Origin: Chara braunii
Lineage: Eukaryota; Streptophyta; Charophyceae; Charales; Characeae
DNA: 48,393 bases
Direction: 5' to 3'
NCBI GenBank assembly: GCA_003427395.1
Contig: BFEA01000430.1
Coordinates: 414,255 to 462,647 of the forward strand
The position numbers and the translations under genes are program-made. This document shows positions 1 through 7,963 of this stretch, in pieces (the stretch's first letter is position 1; the number at the start of each line of letters is the position of its first letter). The notes under the pieces were generated by a model. It made no database searches and was not told the origin of the DNA. It saw nothing but the letters and a program-made list of their open reading frames with translations.

Positions 1-54
<54 letters not shown>
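1..54. repeat. (CA)n microsatellite
   Basis: An uninterrupted CA dinucleotide tract opens the window and runs on past its left edge. No gene is associated with it. Confidence 0.97.
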
Positions 55-55
<1 letters not shown>

Positions 56-56
56 C

Positions 57-1040
57 GAAACAGTCTGGCGCAGCCATGTTGTTGTTGTGGAGTTGTGTAT
101 AGCGAACATAATCTGTCAGGATTTCAAGGGTGGTGTGAGTAAACGTCGACCGCATTTTGCAGGGGTAATGCTAACTCTGGGCGACGTGGTGAGTCCTTAT
201 CCATCTAAATGCATCCTGGGACTGTTGGGGGTTCAGCCTCCTAATGAGTCAGTGAAAGTCGGATGAAACAGTCTGGCACAGTCACGCAGTTTTTCTCTGA
301 AGTTGTGTACGGCAAACATGTCAACACACTCCTGATGAACCCGTGAAAGTCTGATGAAACAGTTAGGCATAGTCATGCCTTTTTCTTTGCGTAGTTGTGT
401 ATAGAGAACATGCACACACACGCGCACACGCGCTCAGCTGCTTTGATATTGGTTCTACTCATCTGCGTGGATTAGGGGCTGTTGTGGTGAAAATCCAAAA
501 CACACGCCCAGTGGATATCCATGGCTGAGTAGGCGTACAGCATCTTTCATCTCCTTGACACTGCTGACAGACTAGTTTCTCACTGACAGACTTACTGCCT
601 TCTTCTCAGGGCAGGGGTACGGACCGAAACGCTGCTGCGAATGCTAGCATTGTCAGGTTAGTGCGAACAAATTAACATCCCCTCCTTTCCTCAGGAGTAT
701 GGCTAACTCTGGGCGATGTTGTGAGTCCTCATCCATCAGTCAAATGCATCCTGGGCAGACAGTCAGGCGCAGTCACGCTTATGAGTAGTTTATGTACTCT
801 TTTATTTTTGGGTGGTTGGTTGCCCATCATGAATATGGCTATTCTTTATTGGATTCCGGGCTCGAGTTGGTTCAGTATAAAGGCAGAAGGCTTTCTGTTT
901 TTATATATTTGGGTTCGTGCAGCATTTCTACGATATCGTTATGATCAATTAATTAGACTTGGCTGGAAAGTCTTCTTGCCTTTATCATTAGCATGGGTAG
1001 TTTTTGTATTATTTTCGAGTTGTGTATAGCCAACATGACA
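57..1040 (+). repeat. Diverged short direct repeats (left end)
   Basis: A ~55-bp unit reading roughly 'acagtctggcgcagtca' then 'gttgtgtatagcgaacat' occurs at about 57-109, 262-318 and 354-411. A fourth copy is split: its left half is at 757-780 and its right half at 1013-1040. A second shared motif, 'gctaactctgggcga' followed by 'catcctggg', is at about 168-220 and 697-755. The block is therefore an old, diverged duplication. No open frame in it looks coding apart from the organelle insert at 781-1008. Confidence 0.75.
781..1008 (+). pseudogene. nad1: Nuclear mitochondrial insertion: C-terminal fragment of nad1
   Basis: The plus-strand frame beginning [15 protein letters not shown], and later containing [22 protein letters not shown] and [14 protein letters not shown], matches the C-terminal part of mitochondrial NADH dehydrogenase subunit 1 from plants and algae. 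That protein is a membrane subunit of respiratory complex I. The similarity starts abruptly at the internal methionine and stops just before the family's last transmembrane stretch, so about 76 codons remain. One substitution replaces the proline I expect in 'AAFPRYR' with leucine. Both edges abut the two halves of the local repeat unit, so the fragment was inserted into a pre-existing repeat copy. It lacks the rest of the gene and cannot make a working subunit. A mis-assembled organelle read is possible but unlikely because both flanks are nuclear repeat. Confidence 0.85.
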
Positions 1041-1290
1041 ACACAGGCAATAAATCATACTATTGATTTTACAGCTTGCTTCCATTCCAGTACGTTTTTC
1101 TGTTCTGCTCTTTGTGTTGCACCCCATCTTTTTCCGTCTTCTCCTGTCTATGTTTAGAACCTTTAAGATGTGCCGACTCTTAAAGGCAACCAATGGTGGT
1201 ATTAATCTATAGTCAGCAGAGCTGTACCTGCGGTGTGACTTGGTTATGGTTAACTTTGGTCTTTGTTAGTTGTGTGAACTGCCTGGTCGG
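1041..1290. other. No recognisable gene
   Basis: AT-rich intergenic sequence between the nad1 fragment and the C/T-rich block. Short frames exist on both strands, but none shows a domain or repeat I can support. Confidence 0.5.
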
Positions 1291-2064
1291 TGTTGCCCTT
1301 CTGCCTGGGTGCCCATTTGTTCCTGTCTTACCTTTCAATGCTGCCAACCTATTTGCCCTGTGCCACTCTGCTGCTTGCTTTGCTGTTCTCATCCCCTGAG
1401 TTCGCCTTGCGGTTTGCCTGTTTGCCTTGTTGTCCTTGCGGCTGTCCACCCTGCCGTTCGACTTTGCTGTTGGCCTTCCCATGTGCGCCCCTGCCACTGC
1501 CGCGGCAGTGCCGACCATCTGTCTGCTCACCGGCCTTGTTGCCTTGCTGCATGCTATGTTCGCCTCCCCAGCGTGTGCTTTACTGTTTGCTCCCTTGCCA
1601 CTTGACTTTTCTGGTTGCCTGTTCCCTAGGGCTTGCTTACCCGCCCGGCGCCCGCCATCCCTCTGCAGCCTTCTCTCCCTTGCCGCTTGTGTTGTCACGG
1701 TGTCACCTGCCTGGCTTTCCACTTGCAGCAGCTTTTGAACTAGCTTACGGGTTAAAGCATCGTTCTCTGGATCCTACAGACTGTGAAGCGTTCAGCCTCC
1801 TAGGCTCCTACCCTACCTGCTTGCCCTCTTGCTCCCTTGCTACTTGACTTGCTCATTGCCTGTCCCCTTGCTTGCCTGCCCATCATCCCTCTGCTGTCTG
1901 GCTTTCCACCCCGCTTGCCTTCTTGTTGTCTTGCTACTAAACTTCGCTCATTGCCTGGGACCACGCGGCCGAGTTTCCACATGGCCGCACGGCGGAGATC
2001 GGGGCGCGTGTCCAGACTGCGCAGGTTGGCCCTCGACCCCCCGCCCAAAAAAAAAAAAAAAAAA
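1291..2064 (+). repeat. C/T-rich degenerate repeat block ending in poly(A)
   Basis: The plus strand is dominated by short C/T words such as 'cttgcc', 'ctgctt' and 'gctccc'. A longer stretch around 1589-1680 ('gctcccttgc' then 'acttgact' then 'catccctctgc') recurs around 1831-1900, about 241 bp further on. The block ends in 'ccgcccaaaa' and an A run at 2047-2064. Several overlapping frames are open on both strands, as expected from a stop-poor C/T composition, and their predicted proteins are low-complexity. The terminal poly(A) hints at a retroposed sequence on the plus strand, but no retroelement protein is visible. Confidence 0.5.
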
Positions 2065-2114
2065 GAAATGAAAGGGGGGGTTAATATTTCGTTTTTAGAG
2101 GTGTGTTAGAAAAA

Positions 2115-3210
2115 TGCAAGGAATGCGCGAGAGCGATAGACAAAACCAAGTTGCAATATCATGCAGAAGTCCAGATAGTCATGTACCAAGCAGAGAAGCA
2201 TAAATGCACCAAGATTCCATCCACATAAGAACGATTCAATGAACTCGTGAGCCAATGTCCAAGCCCTCAGGCCACACCGACGCAGTATCCAATGTCGCTT
2301 TTACTGGATGGCGCCCAGCACCCAGCCTACTCAGTCTATCTACCCTAGCTACATTCATGCAACAGGATCAATTCACAGTCGAAGACCAATGTACATGACG
2401 TCAACACCAATGCCGAACTCCCACATACACCAGGTACGTTCTCTCTTCTCCCCTCATCAGACGCTGTCCACCCACTCATGCGCCTCCTTCCTGAAGACCA
2501 CCAGCGCCCATCACCTGCCCGCATCACTGCAGCCGGGCTATGGCCGCTAAGCGCCCCACTTCACCTCATAGCTCCCTCATGGGCCCCAGCCAGCAGCGCT
2601 AAAACACAGACACTTGCGCAGTGATGCAGCAGTGTGTCCGCATTGACTGCTGCGGCCAGAATGCCCGCCTCTGCCCGGCCTCCACCCTATATGATAGTAC
2701 CTGCCCTGCTGGGCTGCCTGGGCCTGGCCGAGGAAGTTTCCAGTAGCTTCCAGTCGGGCCCCAGAGTCTGCGCCCAGGCTCATGCCTACAGTTAAGGGCC
2801 TGGTCCCTCTTTGGTTGGGCCCCTTCAGGATGCTTCCAGGCCCCAAGTGTTTGCGATGTTTGCATTGGGCCCACGTAGTAGGTGTGACGACAATGCTGCA
2901 TTCTCATTTCCCCACGGCCACTTCGTGATGTGTCGGCCTCACACTGCGTGTGCCCAGGGCGCAACCACCTGCTGGTGTGTGGCAACTGCTTGACGCAGCT
3001 GCTGCTTCTGGAAAGAGCCTAGGGAAAGGCCCAGGTTGCACTTCAACGAACTGGTGTGCGGCAACTGTCTGATACGCACATTGGAAAATGCTGAGATAAG
3101 GACCTCTCGTGGACATTCACGCCCGCCTTCACTTAGGGCGGGCACGAGGCTTCCTGGGGGCCACAGTCCAGAACATGTGCATGTCGGCTAGGGCCCCATG
3201 AGGACACATT
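2115..3210 (-). repeat. Probable diverged solo LTR of family B
   Basis: The left edge 'tgcaaggaatgcg...gagcgatagacaa' resembles the LTR start of element B at 31642 ('tgcaaggaaaatgagcaatagtgagatgacaa'). Further in, 'gacgtcaacaccaatg' and 'accaggta' parallel 31914-31978. Near the right end the hairpin 'cccgcc...cacttagggcgggca' at about 3122-3144 matches 32580-32604. No polymerase genes adjoin it, so a solo LTR left by recombination is the simplest reading. The right boundary is uncertain. The similarity was judged by eye and is patchy. Confidence 0.45.
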
Positions 3211-3292
3211 CCTCAGAAAAAATAATAACCCCGCCAAAGACGATGAAGCTAAAAAAATAAAAGAAGCGGCAACCAAGAATAAGAAGAACAAG

Positions 3293-3389
3293 ATGACAAA
3301 AAAAAAAAAAAGAAGCAAAGATGAACAAGAAGAAGAAAAAGAGGAAAAAGAAAAGAAGAAGAAGAAGAAGGAAAAAGAAGAAAAAGAAG

Positions 3390-3446
<57 letters not shown>
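3293..3446. repeat. Compound purine tract, (TC)n and (AC)n microsatellites
   Basis: A GAA/AAG-rich purine tract at about 3293-3394 is followed directly by (TC)n at 3395-3430 and (AC)n at 3431-3446. The homopurine/homopyrimidine run switches strand composition at 3395, a layout that can form triplex or slipped structures. Open frames here are simple-sequence artefacts. Confidence 0.9.
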
Positions 3447-3447
<1 letters not shown>

Positions 3448-3451
3448 TCAA

Positions 3452-3510
3452 CATGAGCAACACAATTTGTGTTGCCGTATGACACGGCAACACAATTTGT
3501 GTTGCTCATG
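3452..3510. repeat. Near-perfect inverted repeat (26-nt arms)
   Basis: Arms at 3452-3477 and 3485-3510 are reverse complements with one mismatch and a 7-nt spacer. Each arm contains its own smaller palindrome, 'caacacaatttgtgttg'. It lies directly after the (AC)n tract. No protein or known RNA is associated with it. Confidence 0.9.
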
Positions 3511-3603
3511 CTCCCTGTGGGTGGTTGTCCGCCATCACCCAGACCACACCCAACCCAGCCTGGCCCTTTTTCTGTTTTCAATTTGTATTTTTTACATCTT
3601 CGT

Positions 3604-3804
3604 TTTATTTCAACACCTAATGTCCAGAGAAACACCCCAAAAGAAAGATTAAAAAATGTAGGACTCTTCACTTCATATCACTCGTGAAAAAAAGAAAAAA
3701 AAAAAAACTGCTTTTCTTTTTATTTTTCTTTTTTATTATTATTATTATGATGATTATTATTATTATTATTAACCGGTTTGTGTTTTTAAAAATTTTAACT
3801 CGTA
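3604..3804. repeat. Dispersed repeat R, copy 1 (flank of LTR-A fragment)
   Basis: Starting at 'tttcaacaccta' and passing through 'cagagaaacaccc', 'aggactcttcacttcatatcactc', an A/T-rich stretch, (TTA)n and 'aaccggtttgtgttttt', this segment closely matches 20752-20920. Both copies end exactly where a family-A LTR begins. A weaker relative lies at about 25070-25260. No coding capacity is visible. Confidence 0.8.
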
Positions 3805-4229
3805 TGTTATGACCCTGACCAATTTCGAGATACACATTCATCAGAAAGTACAATGTCGTCCAATTGCAGAAAGAAATGAATGAACTTGAGATGACAAAGG
3901 ATTAGAAGAAGAAGAAGAAGTAAGAAAGAAGAACAAGATGATGTACACCATCATAGACAAATGACAAGGCTCTTCTTCTTCACCCAACAATCTCCTCCTC
4001 CTTGTCTCCCCCTTCTCTTATTCATACAAGAAATAATAATACAATGTTGAATGGTTGGTCCATAATCAATGTCCGAGTTCCTCTTCTACTGCCTGCATCA
4101 CTTGAGGTCCACCATAGCCATGACCGCCTCTTCCTTCCTTCATCATCATAGGCCGAGGCTATGGTGGACTACTATGCCTTGCCCAGATGCCCAAAGGACA
4201 ACCCAAAGCAGCTATGACTGCTCTAGCTG
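3805..4229 (-). repeat. Truncated LTR of family A
   Basis: This begins 'tgttatgaccctgacc', the inner terminus of family-A LTRs (compare 20921 and 30251), and stays alignable through 'gttgaatggttggtcca' and 'gctatgactgctct'. It diverges near 4229, where the protease of element D begins. Full LTRs of this family are about 1.28-1.32 kb, so roughly the first 0.42 kb in plus-strand order is kept. There is no target-site duplication, so it is probably a deletion or recombination junction. Confidence 0.85.
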
Positions 4230-6923
4230 AGGCAGCAGTGTGCCAAGGAATTATCTACTCCAGACACATGGAACAGAGGAGTTGTCTTAACTTCACCTGA
4301 CGGAGTAGGGAGCCTACACTCATGCTCCCTTAAGTGGAGTGTGGCCCATGCTGCCTCTCCCCAGTCCATACCTAAGACTATGTCAAAAGGAAGGTCATCC
4401 TGAACGAGGAGAGTCAGGGAATGGAGAACTTTTTCCACCTTCCTATCTTTCTCTAGGCGGAAGTACGCCTGGACTCCCTCTACGTAGTCCTCAACACGCA
4501 TAGTGCGGTTGTCTGGGAGTACACTAACTATAGGTTCTTCCAACTTCTGGACTTTCAACCCTAGCCTCAGCTTCTTCAGCGCTCTACGGCTAAAATAACT
4601 ACGGGTAGCCCCTGAATCTATAAGGGTCCCTTCTCTACTTCTAAAAACTTTTACATCTACTAACGCTAACTATCCTTTACTGTCCTTCTTTATCGTGGTC
4701 CAAGTAGGCATCCTCTCCTTCAATTCCTCTCCCACGCTTGTGAGGGACGTGCCTAGAGAGACGCTGACACAAGCAGTCTTTGGACAGCTAACTAGGAACG
4801 GACCTGCAACCTCTACCGAAGGCTCATGTGGTGTGGGAGTTTCTCGTACGTGCTCACTCGCTTCCCCACATGGCCTAGTAGTAGGGGCAGTTGCAACCCT
4901 TACCGGCGGCTGCCTTTTGACTCCTGGGCAGCCCATCGGGCCTGTCTATACTTAGAACAATATTTAATGACATGGGCAGGGTCACTCCAATAAATGCAAT
5001 GCCCCTGCTCCATGCGTTGTTGCCACACTTTCTGATCTAGGCCCAGATCTTCCCAGGGCCAGCCTTGCGGCCAACCAGGGTGCCAACCTCCTCTCCTTTG
5101 AGGTGATCCTCCACCTCGTCTTTACGGGGACCGACTGGGAACTTGACGATTTGGCAGGGGACCTTGACCCCTACCTCCCGCTTAGCGGTTTCCTTGACCG
5201 CCAACCCCCTGAGCGCCTGATCCTCGGTCTCTCATGGCCTGGCCCCTTTGGCCCTGACCTCCTCCTCTAATTTGCGGCCTCCCTCCAGCCGTGACAGCAG
5301 CATAGGACCTCCCCTGTCCGAGGCTACTGTCCTCCTCCTCGAGGCCCCACTCAATCCGACTGTAAGGGACCTCGTCTGTACCACCTTCGTCTAAAGTAAG
5401 GATCAAATTATCCATGGCCCTAACCTGGTCAGAGGTGGTACGACCCTTCTACTTCTTTCCCTTATCTAGGTCCTTATGCCAGAAAGTGGAGACGGGCATA
5501 AACCTCGCCTCAAACAGGATCACTTCTCGACTCAACACATCGTACATGATATTGGCCTGTTGCGTTTTATCAAAGAAATGCCCTCGTAAGGGCTCTGGCA
5601 TGGCACGACAGAACAATTGAACCAGTTGGGTCTCAGTGAACCCATGGTCAAGGAATGCTACCAAGTCGTCCATGACAACTTTGAGTGCTCTCGCCGAGTC
5701 TCGCACTCCTCCACTGCCGTGAATGGATGATTTGGAGCTTATCGGAGACCCTGACGTCTCTGGTAACGTCAACAAACCTCTCGCGCAGGAGTTTGAGGAA
5801 ACTGGTGAGGGGGGTAAGCTTGGAGTATGGGATCATATTATGCTCGCAATCTGCGGCACGTACGAGGGACCTGGCGAAGCTAGCCGCTTCGTTCTTTAGG
5901 GCGTGGAAGACAACGAGGACTTGCTCCTCGGGGGCAATATGTTGCAAATACACATAAGTATTGACACTGGCTTCCAGTTGTCAAAACTTTCTTCCTTCTT
6001 TACGCTATACGAGTCAGGGAATTTTAGCTTCACTGGCTCTTTGCGAGGACGCATTGCGGCCTCTGTTGTGGCCACAAGTTTGGCGGTCTCAATAATGCCT
6101 GCGCAAAACTTGTCTACGCCATCCCTCAGTCTTCTAATTTCGGTCTCGACGTGGGTCACCACGTCGCTCGCAAACTCTCTAAACCCGGATCGCATTGGCT
6201 GCAGGGTCACCTCTTGACCCTTACGGGTCTGGTGCTCCTCCAGCCAGGCCTCACTAAAAACTTCCAAGAAACCCATCATCTTATCTTGCTTGGCAGGGAT
6301 CTCAATGTGGGCCTGCAACTCCTGCCTGTCGGTTCGCACTCGCTCAACCTCCCGGCTATTCTATTGGCTGCCTCCCTCCTTCTCTTCTTTTCCCTCATCA
6401 TCTTCAACTTCCACTTCAACTTCTTCTCATCATCTGTCGCCTAGCATTCTAGGGGATCCTCTATCAGCTCGAGGGTCTGGGCCTCCCTCTCCTCCTACAG
6501 CACATATAATGGTGCCTCTTCATCTTCTCCCAATGATAAATTAGCCACCCATTCACTAAATTATCTTCTTTTCCCTCCATCTGTCTTCCTCCTTCGTGCC
6601 ACTTGTTTTCCTCTCTCTTCCCTGCGCCTTCTTTCAAGGGGCTCTTCTTCTTCTTCTTCCTCCTCTTCTGCTGCAGCTTCTTCCTCTGCAGCCCTTCTTC
6701 TTTCCTCCTCCTCTCCCTGTATTTGCAACATCTTCTTCTTTTGAAATCTCAACATCTTTTTCTCTAATCTCTTCTTCGTCGTCGCCTGCTCCTCTGCAAT
6801 GGCCTTTAACTTCGCCTGCTTAAGGAGTTCTTTCTTTTCATTTCTCTCTCTCAGAAGGGCGGCAATCCGGGTCTGCTCGGCCTCGGAGGGGGCAAAACTC
6901 TTCCCACTACGGGTGTCAACCAT
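4230..6923 (-). pseudogene. Ty3/gypsy-type gag-protease remnant (element D)
   Basis: Read on the minus strand, the protein starts at 6923 with MVDTRSGKS. It continues through a charged coiled-coil rich in K/E/R with a poly-glutamate run (about 6600-6850), then a gag body around 5450-6340 ('VKLKFPDSY', 'APEEQVLVVFHALKNEAASF', 'RAMPEPLRGHFF'). A glycine/arginine-rich stretch follows at 5180-5415, then a zinc knuckle near 4950-5010. The knuckle reads C-I-Y-W-S-D-P-A-H-V-I-K-Y-C, so its second cysteine is replaced by tryptophan. The last part is a retropepsin-like segment ('DLPFDIVLGMDW') at 4223-4558. Several frame changes break the reading. Reverse transcriptase, RNase H and integrase are absent: the coding sequence stops where a family-A LTR fragment begins. 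Gag normally builds the retroelement particle and the protease cuts it. This copy is defective. Confidence 0.8.
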
Positions 6924-7004
6924 GGTGATTTGTGCACAACCAGACAACGGTTCCACTCCTCACCACTTAGACTCTACTCCCCTGACTGCCCCCCCTACTG
7001 ACTC

Positions 7005-7025
7005 TTTTTTTTTTTTTTTTTTTTT
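7005..7025 (-). other. Poly(T) run: likely poly(A) tail of the LINE on the minus strand
   Basis: A run of 21 T lies 80 bp upstream (in minus orientation) of the gag start of element D and to the left of the LINE. It fits the 3' poly(A) tail of a minus-strand non-LTR element that inserted into the leader of element D. I could not identify matching target-site duplications. Confidence 0.5.
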
Positions 7026-7963
7026 GAAAAGACGCACCCATCAGTGCTAGCGGTGCTGGTACGAGTAGACACCGCTAGCACGTGGGGAGGGCTCCATCTA
7101 TTGGTGGGGAGCAGCACCTGCTGGAAACCGGGTCCAGCGTCCCTTACATAGACAAGATTCAAATCACATCAGAAAAGTGTGGTACGATCTTGCCAGCATT
7201 GATTACCCTGGGGTCTAGGGGATTGACTGAGCAAGAGGTTGGGAGGGGGGGACTCTTCACCCTGCACCTGGCGCCAGATATCTGCTCTCTCTTCCTGGCT
7301 CCTCCCCCTTATAAGTTCCAAAAAGCAACACTGTTGGGCGGGTCCACCGTCCCGTCCAGTTCCCTTACCAAGTGTCTGAGCTATTGGCGGGGGGCATCAC
7401 CTGCTGGAAACCGGGTCCAGCGTTCCTTATATAGACAAAATTCAAAACACATCGCAACACCTACCACATTTGGATTAGCACCCTCTAGTATGGTAGTACC
7501 CCCCCCTTCTGCCTCTCCCACCTGTGTCCAACTACTCACTTTTTTTCAAAGACAACCGTCACCAGTGCTAGAGGTGCTGGTAAGAGCAGACACCGCTAGC
7601 ACCGGGGGGGCTTCATCTATTGGTGGGGAGCGTCCCATATACATAGTGAAAATGCAGCTTGAAGTCAAGAAAACTGTGTCGAGAAGATTAACTGAGCAGG
7701 TTGTAACGGGCCGGGGGCCTCTTCGCCCTACGCCAGGCGCTAGATATGTGCAACTGCCAACTGGTTCCCTACTCCGAGAGAGGGGCTGATGCTTGCGCCC
7801 CTGCGTCCATCAGGCCTGCTTACTCCGCCCCATACCGCTGCATGTCCACTACCGCCAATTGATGGGGTGGAAAGGGGTCGGGAAAATCCGATGGTGGTCG
7901 TAACAGAACGTCGGAACCCCTTGGCCCACCGTTGTTCAGTCTCTTAAACAGATCTGATAGTCT
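7026..7963 (-). repeat. Duplicated GC-rich block, possibly the LINE 3' untranslated region
   Basis: Segment 7034-7305 recurs in diverged form at 7555-7775: 'gtgctagcggtgctggta', 'ccatctattggtgggga', 'gactgagca' and 'cctggcgccagata' all have counterparts. A third partial copy of 'cacctgctggaaaccgggtc' is at 7399-7425. Each long copy starts with a hairpin: 12-nt arms at 7044-7055/7070-7081 (perfect) and 7565-7576/7591-7602 (one mismatch). The block separates the end of LINE ORF2 from the poly(T) run. A long plus-strand open frame across it has no recognisable domain. Confidence 0.55.

Noticed and set aside
1213-1847. Several overlapping frames on both strands, up to 185 codons
   Set aside because: Stop-poor C/T-rich repeat sequence; peptides are low-complexity.
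3293-3652. Lysine/glutamate-rich plus-strand frame
   Set aside because: Translation of GAA repeats and (TC)n/(AC)n microsatellites.
7266-7285. TGGCGCC-type primer-binding site on the minus strand
   Set aside because: It is inside a duplicated block, with no LTR edge next to it.
7082-7789. Plus-strand 235-codon open frame
   Set aside because: It spans two diverged copies of a repeated block and has no recognisable domain; the block is better explained as repeat or LINE 3' sequence.
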